DNA from: Neckera pumila
Taxonomy: Eukaryota; Streptophyta; Bryopsida; Hypnales; Neckeraceae
Assembly: GCA_963969595.1 (NCBI GenBank)
Contig: OZ018417.1
Location: 15,378,501 to 15,442,500, forward strand
DNA length: 64,000 nt
Reading direction: 5' to 3'
In this document: positions 12,340 to 23,551 of the stretch, piece after piece
How positions within the stretch are numbered: the stretch's first letter is position 1
How the letters are laid out: each line of letters starts with the position of its first letter
Notes under the pieces: model-generated
Told to the model about the DNA's origin: nothing
Database searches by the model: none
The model's input: only the letters and a program-made list of their open reading frames with translations
Program-made: the position numbers and the translations under genes

Positions 12340-13120
12340 TCAAAAAATCTCAACACTCAACTCAAGGAATGAAAATATTTGGCAACTACTTTCAATAGCC
12401 AAATATTTTTTATATGTAGAGATGGAAAGACAAGTGCTTTATACAAGTGAGGAGGTAGGGAGTAAAGCAATCCGTATGGGATTTGTAGTTTAGGAATAGT
12501 AGGAGCTCAACCGCTCATTGTTAAGTCAAAAGGAAGGAATTGTATTTAAAGTAGAACTTTAGACCCCGTTTAGGCATAGTAGATTAATTTTTTTTCAAAA
12601 AATTTGAACTAAGAAAAGTTGTAAAATCAATCTAAATTTCATTTTCAAAATTCCGTTTGAGATTTTGATTCTCAAATCAAAAGTTATAGATAAAATTCAG
12701 AGAGGATGTTTGAAAATGTCAAAGAAAATGATCCTTCCAACCTCTCTCTAAACTTTGTCCATAACTTTTGATTGGAGGATTGAAATCTCAAACGGATTTT
12801 TAAAATTTAAATTTAGGTTGATTTTCAAAATTTTCATAGTTCAAATTTTTTGAAAAAAATAAATCTACTATGCCTAAACGGGGTCTAAAGTTCTACTTTT
12901 AATACAATTCCTTGCTTTTGACTTAACTATGAGCGGTTGAGCTCCTACTAATCCTAATTTACATATTCTACATGGGTTGCTTTTACCACCTACCACACCA
13001 CATGTAAAAAGAGCTTGTCTTCCCATCTTTACACACACAATATATATGTGGCTTTTGAAGCTATGTGAGATAATTGCTGACAAATTTGATTTCTTTGCCT
13101 TTTGAATTTTTTGAATTGAA
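12340..13120. repeat. Large inverted repeat (foldback), arms about 350 bp
   Basis: The left arm (about 12340-12700) and right arm (about 12740-13120) are imperfect reverse complements. Landmarks are AGTAGGAGCTCAACCGCTCA on the left matched by its complement at about 12926-12950, and GTAGAACTTTAGACCCCGTT at 12551 matched by its complement ending at 12896. The inner 346 bp (12551-12896) has the ends of a foldback MITE related to those at 25.4 and 35.9 kb. A single-arm homologue of the right half lies at about 22530-22860. Confidence 0.85.
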
Positions 13121-16100
13121 TTCAAAGGAGTGGGACAAAAAGGTAGTTGGTGATGTCACTGAGCAACTGTCTCTTTCCCATCCTCTCCTCGTACTTTGTT
13201 ATGAATTTATGGGTATAAAAAATTGTTGAAGAAGCAACTGGTTTCCAGCATGAGCTGAAAGCCTGTCTTAGGCCCTGCTCAAGCTTTTCCAGGCTTTTTT
13301 GATGGAAACTTTCCTCTAATGTAAATAACCCTATTTGTGCTTCTCCCTCATCCATTAGAAACAAAATTTCCCCCCATAATTCCTTGTAGGAAAATCCAAT
13401 TGTAAAATTTTTTGGTGGAGTGGGAACTGGGAAGGTACTCCCTGTTTCTACACACCCAAAAAATTCAAAAAATATATTGAATATTCTGTTCTTAATGAGC
13501 TTTCCAAAATTGCTATGTTGCTAAAAAAATGTTATTTGGTCTTTTAGGGGTTAAAAATTTTATTAACTAAAAAGTGTTTATTTTATGAAAGAAAAACCTA
13601 ATTTGCTTGAAGCATTGGCAAGAAATTGAGAATTGTAAATTCAAATGGTGAGAATGTTCTAGTAAACAACATATGTCATGTTTTCTTAAATTTATTTGCA
13701 AAAACTTCCAAAATTCAAAAAACAACTTTAAATTTTTTTCTACCTTCATTGCATGCAAAATAAATTTCCTCATAACCTTCATTTCATTATTTGGAATTGA
13801 ATGCTCCAAATGTTTTTGTATAGATAACAATAAAATAAAATTAATGAATCTTTTTTTATTCAATATATTTCTAGGTCCCTGCTTTTAACATTGATATGAA
13901 AAATTATCTTATAACTTTTATAATATCTTTTAGAAGGGTGTGAAACAAAACTTTTCATATACCTGTAGATTCATGCTTGCTATTATATGAGCCTAAGATC
14001 ATGAGCATATGGCCTATAAGACTATAAACCTATTTTATAAGTGTCTATATTTTAGAAACCTTCTATGATTATAGGGTACCAATGTTATAAATACCTATAT
14101 AATAAGTGTTATAAGCACCTTCAATGGTTGTAGGATATCTACATATACAAAGATTCAAGGCTCATAGGCTTGCATTTTATGCTCAATTGCCAATAGATTT
14201 GGATGATTAACTAAAGACTTCATGCAAAAAAAACAAATTATTAAGTAAATAGAGCCTGCCTAAGTTTTCAAAAAATCAAAGTGGTGTCTTTAGTCCTTTA
14301 GGGGTTAAGACTGCATGCAAAGAAACCACATTATGAGAGGCTTTGTCTTTGTATCAAGGGGCCAAAGGCTCTCATTTCAAGTATCAAGGTAACTATTTGA
14401 ACTTCCTTACGGTAGCTTTTGTCAATGCAAAGCGTCCTCCCCTTTGGTTTAGAGTCAATAGAATAATGTGATTTTAATTGTGGAACACCCACATGTTAGG
14501 GCCTCTAACAAAGATTAGTCCTTGAATGACATTTCATTACTGAAAACATTGTCTAAGTTGCCATGTGTAATCCAAAGAAAAATCCTACGAGAAGACCCAT
14601 GTGGCAACTTAGACCATATATGGGTCTTATGAGTTATTTTATTGGTCTTCCACTGTTAGATTTTTACTAGTGTTTTGGGTCATAGTAGTCAAACCAAAGT
14701 TGGATTTTGGAATGTTTCTTCTGTGGGCATGATGACGCTTGTTCAGATGATCAATGATTGATGAGCCTTCGTCTTCCTCAAGCTCCCATTTAAAAATTCT
14801 AACAAACTTTCCAATGCAATAGTCACACATTCAAATACATTCAAATTTGTTTTGAAATCCAAAACTTAGCATGATAGACACATCCCTTGGAGACAAAGAG
14901 AACAATATTAAGAAGTTGGTTTGTAGTTGAGTCTTGGAGACTCTATCATGAAGATTCTTGCAAAATCAAGCCCCTTGTCCTGGGTTTCTCCTTTAAAGAT
15001 TAACCTTGCAACAATGGCGGTGATAAAAATCATCCAACTTTTGACGAAGGTGATTTGCTTTGGAGGATGGGAGACGGCTTTCATCCAATTTGATTTTTCT
15101 GTGACGCTAGCTGCTGGTGTCATGGCACACAGTAGGCCCAAGCGGCATCAAAACACCTTGTTGACGTATCCTAATTTTTGAACATGCAAAACAGAGTGCA
15201 AACATGGTAGTCACAAGGATGGCGTAGAGGAGTGAACCAATATTTCTTTAATACAGTGGCATTCCACAAACTTGGCACTTTCACGTTTAGACCATGCGGT
15301 CTGAAATCTATACCTGCCCTAAAAATGAATGGAAAAATGGTGTATAAAATACCGCCATTTTAACCTTGGAGCACCGCGGATGCCATTCCATGGGGTTCCG
15401 ATGACAATACTATTGAGCTAAGAAGAGTTCAAAAGCATTTTTCATCCTCCTTTTCCTTGTTGACCTTTCACATTGGGTTATGAAGAGTATCCAATTGAGT
15501 TTATATTCTTTCCAATAATCTGAAATTTCTCCACAAAAATGATATTTTCTGAGTTTGAGTCAAACTAACAAAATGAAGGTCATCTACTCTAGTTTCTAAG
15601 CCAATTTGAATTTTGAAAAAATTCCTAATATTGCATATTTAATTGCAATTTGGGCATTGGGTGTATTTTCAATGTCTATTATTTTCTAATTATAGAATGA
15701 CACAGAAATTGAATTTACACCATGATGTTTATCATTGTGATATACTCTTACGGTGAAATTTGTCAGATTTTTTGAAATATTTTTCTATTTAATATGATTT
15801 TTCTTCACTTTTTCTTCAAAAATTCTTAAAAAAATTAATTTTCCACCAAAAAATCTAGATTTTTTCTGAAGTAAGGAAAACATGTACTTTCATCTCTGAA
15901 AAATAAATATAAATTTTTTTCATACATATCTAGTTGCAAAATGATAGCAAATTGAGTGATGGATATTGAGGTTTGAAATCAATGGTCATGGGTCCGTCAT
16001 TTAGGGGTTAACAAAATTTTTCCTGTAATGGTCTTGGGCCTAAATACTCTGAAGTTTGAAAATGGAAAACGAAATTTGTTCATTACTATTTGTCTAAGTA

Positions 16101-16130
16101 CTCAGTCGCCCAAGGAAGGTCACCAAATCA
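13121..16130. other. AT-rich DNA with three isolated TTAA-family right ends
   Basis: Right-hand termini of the TTAA family (CTTTAGGGG-TTAA or close) occur at 13541-13554, 14296-14308 and 16000-16011, without left ends I can pair with confidence. The last may pair with TTAACCTTGG at about 15360. A less AT-rich patch at 14.6-15.2 kb holds short open frames on both strands (for example minus 14908-15141) that I cannot assign. Confidence 0.5.
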
Positions 16131-17025
16131 GTATTGCTACTCACCAGGTGAACAATGACACTCCAGCCTGCCCCATTCCCTCAATCCCTCATTGAAGGCA
16201 CTTCGGTGATCTGCAAGTCCACAAACTCAGTACTATCCATTCTCTCGTTACGTCTTCCCGATTTTCATTGCTATACACTCAAACGAGAGCCCGCGCGCTT
16301 TCTGCAAGTTGCAGAGCCTGATCCGTATCACGATCTAGATGCTCAGCATGAGGTCTTTCTTTTCACCTTCTGCCCTGACTTCAAAAAATCAGTTGGGTGG
16401 TTGGTCTTCGTCAAATCACCGCTCCTAGCTAGAGAAGAGAATCCTGCCTGTGAGGCACTTAATTAAATTTCAGAAATTCAGTGATCATGCATGCTTCAGT
16501 TAAACTCCCTCATGCAAACCGCATGTGGCCGGATCAATATCCAATTCGAGGGCCATTCCGACACTACTACTGCGGCCTCAGAAATCCGGCCAGGATCCAC
16601 GGACAAAGGCTTCCCACACACTGCACTGATTCTGACTCCACGGCCCATCGTGACAGGATTCACAATGTTACGTACGAGCAATATCCTGAAATCCGACCTT
16701 GGTTTCTTTTCTTTCAAACCAAGACATAGATACCAGGGAGCCTAGCTAAACAGTAGACACTCCTACACTTCTACAGTAGTGTACTCGCCTCCCGAGACGG
16801 AATGTTACTGTATGTCACGTGGGCTGATAATCAGTTAAGGTAACCGGTCCAGAAATCGCCCATTTAATAGCTAAAAGTGAATTGTGGGGAGCCGAAGCTT
16901 CTTGAAATAATTTTCAGTAAATTTTCCTTGAAAGACAAGAAGAATTGGCATCTAACCCAAGTCGTTTCATATTTTTTGAAGCTTTTTGGAATTAGTTATG
17001 AAATTTTGAAGCTGAAGTGGCATAG
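16131..17025. other. Less AT-rich island, no assignable gene
   Basis: Composition resembles genic DNA, and open frames exist on both strands (plus 16155-16466; minus 16496-16717, 73 codons). None carries a domain I recognise, and no start or splice pattern singles one out. It could be a gene remnant or the distal regulatory region of a gene. Confidence 0.3.
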
Positions 17026-17127
17026 GGCTCTAAAATCGCCCCCCCTAAAATGTACGTTGTTTGTACATTGCTTACGGCAACATGTACAACCAGGGTACAT
17101 TTGAGTAGGGTGGGCAATTTTAGAGCC
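17026..17127. repeat. Short palindromic element, arms about 35 bp
   Basis: GGCTCTAAAATCGCCC and CCTAAAATGTAC on the left are matched in reverse complement by GTACATTTGAGTAGG and GGGCAATTTTAGAGCC on the right. This leaves a short loop and gives a hairpin of roughly 100 bp. A partial repeat (GATTTTAGAGC) follows directly. Confidence 0.75.
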
Positions 17128-18419
17128 TGTGCGATTTTAGAGCATGTTACCTTACATTACAACTTTTTCAAGTTTCCACCATTCAGGGAGCTTTTTGGAT
17201 TTTGGAAGTCTTGAGCTTTCAAAGTAATTATGTTTGCCATGTAAGGATGTTGAGAACTAAAAGTATTTGGTGAATGCCTCTCAAGGAATCTATAGAAACA
17301 AAGAATGCACCTATTCATCTTGGAATTGGATACTTTTTGGCTAACCGCCTTGGAAACAAGGTATGAAACACTACTTGTACAATTTGTTGCATTTTGGTTT
17401 AACTATACAGGTGATTCTTTTTGCAATACTTTGAAATTAGAAAATCAATTAAAAAAGAATTAAAAAAATGTGTGTGTCTAATATTTAAAGCCATATGCTA
17501 AAAAGATCAAGCTCACAAAAATCCTTGAAGTAGGCGAAGGGAACTAGCAAAGTGCTAACTCAAAAGAAAATAGATCTAATGACATTTAAACAAAAACAGT
17601 AATAAATTATTTGTTGAAATTATAAAAAATTGGAGTATACTAAGTAATATACTACACAACTACAATATGAATTTCAAGTGAAATGAGCAAAAAAACCTAA
17701 AATTTATTCTCAATTTTGGAATTGATGCGCAACATGTGACGCCAAAACAAAAAAAAGTGTTTCGTGCCATCATCTGTAGGGCTCAGTCTTTCTAGAGCTA
17801 ATCCTTGAACGTTTTTTTAATTTTTGCATATTTTTTCTTATATCCTTGTCCCACCATACTATTTTAATTCAATCGCATCAAATTAGTCATGAAAGAACCT
17901 CATTGAAGCAATGAAGAAGCATTCGGACAAAACGTCAAAGAGTTCAGGGGATATGACTTACCCGTGACTAGAGAAGAACTCCCGAATCCATTTATTTTTG
18001 TGTTTGACGTAAGAGTGTGTCGCACAATTTTTAAAATTTAGCTTCAGTAGAATTACAGGAAAGGATTGAATGACATCTTTCGAGCTGATCAGTGAATGCA
18101 TGCACGGTGGCCATGGCGACTTCCTACGGCCAACAACAATCTAGCTGCTGAATGCAGACTGTCTACTACCGACTGGTGCACAATGCAAGTATCGATCTAC
18201 ACAGAACAGTACGAGCTAGACATGTGCAACTTCCAATGCAGCTGCTGAATTGAATAATGACTCTCTTGAATCGACTGACTTAATTTATGAATGACTTCGA
18301 ATCTACAATCTGCAGGACAAGGTGGAGAATCAGTAATTCTCGACACCCGATTAACCAAAGTCCTGAAAATGATACAATACTCATGATCGACGACCATGGG
18401 ATTACGTATCTGCATTAAT
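17128..18419. other. Intergenic DNA 3' of the STIG1-like gene
   Basis: The stretch is AT-rich to about 18.0 kb and then of genic composition. The last few hundred bases probably include the 3' untranslated region and terminator of the minus-strand gene ending at 18420. No other gene is supported. Confidence 0.5.
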
Positions 18420-18884
18420 TTATGGGATTGTTATTCTCCCGCTGCTGTATCCGCACATGCCGAACAAGCAAGGGACACCCTGTTCGCAAAAGCGACCGCA
18501 GGAGCCGCAGTTGTGGTTATCGGAAGCGTGGGTGTCGACGCAAACTCCATCACAGCATTCTCGGTTGTAAGCGCAGGTGTTGTTGCACGCTCCACAGCTC
18601 TGGGCGCTCCGGGAGACGTCGACGCACACCCCGTTGCAGCAACTGCCAGGGGAACACTTGGACTGGTTGCAGCTTCTTTCCGCCGCCTCTTGATCAAGGC
18701 TTGACGACAGAGATTCCATTGCAATTGCAATTGCAGGGCTGAATCTCCTCGCTCGTAATGAGTACCCACTCGGCGACGCGGGCGTAGCCATTGCGGGGAT
18801 CGAAACATTGGCAATTACCAGGACTGCTGTAATGCAAACTCTAACTAGGATTGACCTTCCATGTCTAGCACTCCTCCCTGCCAT
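18420..18884 (-). CDS. STIG1-like secreted cysteine-rich protein
   Basis: This single-exon frame encodes 154 residues. Residues 1 to about 33 form a signal peptide: basic start, hydrophobic core ILVRVCITAVLVIANVSI, and a likely cut after AMA. The C-terminal half (residues 72-144) holds 16 cysteines in the STIG1 pattern, with repeated CCNGVCVD, CCDGVCVD, SCGACNNTC and NCGSCGRFC motifs ending in GMCGY. The STIG1 family (pollen-pistil and other plant secreted peptides) acts in the extracellular space; the role here is unknown. A TATA-like element lies about 225 bp upstream. It stands alone in repeat-rich DNA. The family call rests on cysteine spacing and is fairly firm; function is not implied. 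Confidence 0.85.
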   Translation of the reverse strand: MAGRSARHGRSILVRVCITAVLVIANVSIPAMATPASPSGYSLRARRFSPAIAIAMESLSSSLDQEAAERSCNQSKCSPGSCCNGVCVDVSRSAQSCGACNNTCAYNRECCDGVCVDTHASDNHNCGSCGRFCEQGVPCLFGMCGYSSGRITIP

Positions 18885-19107
18885 TATGTCTGATCGATCT
18901 GGGGCTCAGGAACTGGTCCCCTGTCTCTCTGAATTGTCACAATGGCCGTCTTCTGCTCCAGTGCTCAGAGAACTCAGCAAGGATAGGAAAAAACACAGGT
19001 AGTCCAGAGTTCGACGTTGGATTTTGACAAGATATAGATCGAGAGCTGAGCTATATGAGATCTAGCTTGAGCTTGAGCTCCCACACGAACTGCAATGATG
19101 GCCAGTG

Positions 19108-19116
19108 ATTTATAAG
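19108..19116 (-). promoter_or_regulatory. Candidate TATA box of the STIG1-like gene
   Basis: The minus strand reads CTTATAAAT about 225 bases upstream of the ATG at 18884. That would place transcription start near 19080 and leave a 5' leader of about 195 bases. This is a motif match only. Confidence 0.45.
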
Positions 19117-19119
19117 CGC

Positions 19120-19847
19120 CCCAGAGGTGGAGTTCGTTTGGTGCTTCCAAGCTTGCGATGGTTTGATTCAGCACAATATAAAGAAACGTCAATTGATTTC
19201 TTTAAATTGGCAATATTCCATTACTTTGGGGTGGTTCAGGCCGCGTGGCTGAAACGAAAATCTATACCTGTCTTCGTTTAATGCATGAAACTAGACCTTT
19301 GTGAAGATGTATGACACAATTTTTGGTTTGTGGAATATCGCCAAATGACGTTTTAGGAAATTGGCAATTTTACAATTGCCAAAATGAAGTGCCCAAGTGG
19401 TACTACCTTCGAAAACTAGGGCGGGTGTAGATTGAGGTGTTGTACAGCTGCTCAAATCTTGGCCATTTGAACGGCAAATTGCTGATCTAATTGAAATTCC
19501 TGTTTTTCTAGCTAGCGAACATCAGCTGCAACGGTGCTTGCAATGATTGTATGCATGACAAGATTTGCAATGGCGAGTTGCGCATGGCACGCTTTCCGGA
19601 CTTGGGGCTCTAGTACTGTACAGTAAGAGCTTCTTGGCCATAGCCAGGAGCTGAGGAAGAGATGAATGATCTCACGCTTCATGATCTCACGCTTCATGAT
19701 CATGAATGCAACAGGCCATCACGCCAATCTTGTTACGTTGCAGCTTCATGGTAACGAGCTCAATCGCAATTTTGGAATTGGGAAGAGGTCGAGTCACTGT
19801 AATCGGTGACCGGGGAGTTAGTTACCGGCCATTACCCTCTTGCAAAC
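19120..19847. other. Upstream region of the STIG1-like gene, no second gene seen
   Basis: The composition is mixed. A 14-bp unit (ATGATCTCACGCTT) is repeated in tandem at about 19669-19700. No coding frame is convincing. Confidence 0.45.
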
Positions 19848-19850
19848 TAA

Positions 19851-20226
19851 GAGCATCCCCACTCCAGGGCTCAAACTGGGCAAATGGACGTGCCCGGCCA
19901 TAAGGAGTGCCCCACAGCACGCATGGCGAGGGCCAAAAAATGGCCGGGCACTGTCAAATTTGAAGAGCACCCAGTCATATGAAGAGCCATGCTTGCGGCT
20001 CGGTATGAGTTATTTTATCTTTATTCCCAAGTTTCGAGAGACCTTTTCATTAATGAATGTCTTTCCCGAGTAGGCATTCATGAGGTGGCACTTGGGGGTC
20101 GTGTAAACCCGGAATCCCGTGCTCGTAGCCCGTGTTGCCATGGGGCACATGGGCCGGGCTTGGTCAAATTACACTCCAAATTCTCCCTCGCCATGCCATT
20201 TGGCTGTCTCTGGAGTGGGGATGCTC
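19851..20226. mobile_element. PIF/Harbinger-type MITE (376 bp) with TAA duplication
   Basis: The left end GAGCATCCCCACTCCAG is matched in reverse complement by CTGGAGTGGGGATGCTC on the right. The arms also share CAAATGG/CCATTTGG. TAA occurs in direct orientation on both sides (19848-19850 and 20227-20229). A 3-bp TAA duplication is typical of the PIF/Harbinger superfamily. No transposase is encoded. Confidence 0.85.
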
Positions 20227-20229
20227 TAA

Positions 20230-20575
20230 GAGCATCGCCAACGTTTCGCAAAATAGAGGCTAGGTGCTTACTGAGCTGGAAAGAAGTGTCAGCCCCACCG
20301 CAGACTTAGGGACGTTGGTTACTGAGCTCGTTACTGAGCCGGGCAATTAAAAAAAAAGGTTTGGCATAGCATCTTCCGTGCCATTTCTTGTTGTACTAAG
20401 CAACTATTCCGGGGTATCCTTGAGGATTAGTTGTCATCTTTTTGTCAATATGGCCTGCCGATATGACACATGCATGATCAATAGTTGCAGATGGAGAATA
20501 TTGTGGTTCCATAGTGTGGAAGAGTGGAGGAGCAAGATAGCACCAAATCTACATCAATCAATGAAGTCAATAGAC
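20230..20575. mobile_element. Second, truncated MITE end abutting the first
   Basis: Immediately after the TAA duplication comes GAGCATCGCCAACG, a close variant of the neighbouring terminal repeat. It looks like the start of another element of the same type. No matching right end is visible before the next MITE at 20576, so this one is truncated or its end has decayed. Confidence 0.45.
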
Positions 20576-20771
20576 ATTAGAGAAAATCTGGACTCACTAC
20601 AGGGCTGGTTGGGGTGCGTGCCAATGTGCAATTAGAGAAAAAATTAGCCGAAAAGCTGCAACAGTCAGTGTAAGATGAGCAGTGAGCCAAGGTGCCCCGT
20701 CGGACTGCCGTCGGACTGCCGTCGGACTGCCGATTAAAAAAAAATATTTAAAAATAAATAAATAAAAAAAA

Positions 20772-20814
<43 letters not shown>

Positions 20815-20900
20815 ATTAATTTTTTTCCCTGTATTTGCACTCCCGCCGAAAATCTGGACTCTCCCAAACAGCCCTCTGGAGAGTCCAGATTTTCTGTAAT
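20576..20900. mobile_element. MITE with 38-bp imperfect terminal inverted repeats, copy 2
   Basis: This is the sister of 6817-7126. Ends ATTAGAGAAAATCTGGACTC and GAGTCCAGATTTTCTGTAAT are near perfect inverse repeats. The CGTCGGACTGC unit occurs three times here against two in copy 1. The central A/T filler has become an (AAAT)n microsatellite at about 20753-20815. Confidence 0.85.
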
Positions 20901-21125
20901 GGCACAGTTCCTTTGCTGAGTCGCATTTCTTGCAAATGGTGGCAATGTTCTAAGGTAAAGTGCAACCATAATCAACACCCGTAATCATAGATTTTGAGCA
21001 TTCTTACTTTTATAAATTACTATTCATTCTCACTATTCATAAATTATTTTGTTGAATCTTATTGGCAAGTGAAAGGGGATTCCAATACACTTTAGCATGC
21101 ATAATTGTATTATTGAGATGTTCTA

Positions 21126-23548
21126 CACTACAAGAAAATGGGTACAATTGTGATTGCAAAAGAATGACTTCTTGTCTGATGTGACTAGCAAATGACTACT
21201 GCTTCCTAATTGCACCAACTCTGATTTTCCTGCAGCGTCCAAGTCATTCTAGAGTTGCGACTGCGACTACACGATGAAGACTTCAAGAGGGTCAACTTCA
21301 TCCATACTTTTCCGTTCACAACGTTGTTGATTGAGTGAAGTAGACACAATAACTAATATTGTAGCAGCCTCGATCAACTACAAAATGATTGTGAGTCATT
21401 TACTATGACTCTGCTTCACTACGAGGCAACTACAAAATGTCTCAAAAGATCACTAGAGACATCTTCCGGGAAAGACAGGCTGAAAGATAGCTGACATGCC
21501 TAGAGGCTCTTCTTTTACTTCATGTGCTACACAAACTAGTGAAGAAAATAGGGGGCACTCTAAAATACTATAGGTAGAAGTATTACTTCATAACATAATG
21601 CTCTGATAGGGGCTTCTTTACTTCCTCTAATTTTTTTTATCCTCCTTATTTTTTCTTCATGTTTTCAATCTTATTTATTTCTTGTAATTTTTTTTCCTCT
21701 TCTTTATGTTTTTTTTTATTTTTTATTTTTTATTTTTGGTTGTTGGCTTCCTCTCTTTTTTAGTACTAAGATTTTCAAAAAAAAATCTTGTCAGGTTCTT
21801 CTTCCATTTTAAAATTTCTTTTTAAACCTTTTTTTATTTCCTTCTTTTGTTTTTTCATCCAATTTTTTTCCTATTTTATCTTTTATATTTGTTGAAATCC
21901 TTTTAAATTTTTTTTGGGGTCTAGTTTTGTCTTCTTTATTTTTGCAATTCTTCTTTGACCTTTCTTACTTTTAGAATTGTTCATTATCTTCCCTTCCATT
22001 TATCCTTCAAGGAAAATCTTTTTTATTTTTTATATTTTTGAGTTTTGTCTTTTACTTTTAATTAAAATAATGCATTCTTGGTAGCCTTTTTGCTTTGTTG
22101 ATGTATGTTGTTTTCTTAGTTAGGGTCAATTTCAAGATTAATTTAAACTCCTACTAGTGTAGCAACAATGATTTTTGTCCATTAGTGCCAATGTCTTTAT
22201 ACTACTTTTGGATAGTTCATAAGATTCAAAATTGACATTCTAGAGGTCCCAACACAAAGGTATTTTGATGGTGCTAGGGGCAGTTGTTAAGTCTTGTTTC
22301 CCCCTTACATAGACAACAACATTGCTACTCCTGTACCACTACAGAATGACATCCTAAAACTACAAAATGAGTTGAAAATGTCTTGGACTGCTTCGGCACC
22401 TACTCTACTACTATTTCAGCGCCCTGTGCATTGTGATGCATTGCACAATTTTCAAACATCATGCATACCTTTCATCATACTTCCCTTGCATCTATGGCAC
22501 ATTTTCATGTACACCATATGCAACAAGGATGGACAAAATTCAGAAAAGATGTTAGAAAATGTCAAATAAAATATCCTTTTCAATTCTTTTTTTAAATTTG
22601 TCTATAACTTTTGATTCCAAGCTTGAAATCTAAAACAGATTTTTGGAGATGAAAGTCAGATTAATTTACCAACTTTTTTTAGTTCAAAGTTTTAAAAAAG
22701 AATTAATCTATTATGCCTAAATGAGGTCTAAAATATTACTTGTAACACAATTCCTATGTTTTACATATCCCACATGGTTTGTCTTGCTTCCTACCACCAC
22801 ACTTGTATAAAAGGCTTACCATTTCATGTCTTTATATTCAAACACTCAGTGGCTTTGGAAGCCATGCAACACATATGCCACATATGGTATATGGTGTATT
22901 GTATTTGGTATATTATATATAATGTATTGTATTTGATATATTGTATTGTATATGGTGTAAAGCTATGGAACTTTGAATGTACTCGTATGCAACTGCAAAA
23001 TGACTACTTCTTCATTACACTCTTCTTTGGATACATCATTGCAACTTAGAAATGATAGGTAAATGACCTTCTACTTCAAGAAGTGACTTGAATCCTAAAT
23101 CTATGTCACTTCAAAATGACTACGAAATAACTTGCTCCATGGCAGTCCACCAAAATGATGTAAAAATTCCATCGCAACTTCTAAATAACTGTAAAATGAT
23201 ATCCGACATGGCTGTCCACGTCAGATGTGTAATGGGTCTGTCGCAACTTCAAAATGACTTGCAAATGACTAGTGATGTGGGTGTCTATGTCGGATGCCCT
23301 ATCCACATGGCAGCTAAGGAAACATTTCCTTAACCTTCATTTTCTTTATCACTTGAAAAGAAACTGTCTTTCATCCATTTTTATATCCAAGTCATGAATT
23401 ATTAATGGTAATAAAATCTACAATCATTATAAATGACTTGTCCAAAATGGCTCCAAGGCCCTCAAGTCATTTTGCAATCATATGTGTCCGGAATCACTGT
23501 TTTGAAGTCATTCTATGAAGTCATTTATATGGTCATTTTTTTGTAGTG
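21126..23548. mobile_element. CACTA (CMC/EnSpm) element, 2.4 kb, non-autonomous
   Basis: The left end is CACTACAAGAAAATGGG and the right end is the inverse of CACTACAAAAAAATGACC. A perfect 3-bp duplication CTA flanks both sides (21123-21125 and 23549-23551). Many short AAAATGACT-type motifs, in both orientations, crowd the two ends, as expected for CACTA subterminal transposase-binding sites. No intact transposase frame is present. Internally, 22530-22860 resembles the right arm of the large inverted repeat at 12.3-13.1 kb. Confidence 0.9.
22530..22860. repeat. Single-arm copy of the 12.3-13.1 kb inverted repeat inside the CACTA element
   Basis: Collinear phrases with about 12690-13070 include TATGCCTAAA, GGTCTAAA, ACACAATTCCT, CCCACATGG, TACCACCACAC and GGCTTTGGAAGC. 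It was either a passenger inserted before the CACTA element last moved or captured DNA. Confidence 0.65.
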
Positions 23549-23551
23549 CTA

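Noticed and set aside
13551..14308. A TTAA element bounded by 13551 and 14308
   Set aside because: The right border fits, but the sequence after the left TTAA does not match the family terminus.
18396..18742. Plus-strand frames opposite the STIG1-like gene, and the alternative minus frame
   Set aside because: The minus frame with a signal peptide and patterned cysteines explains the region; the others lack any pattern.
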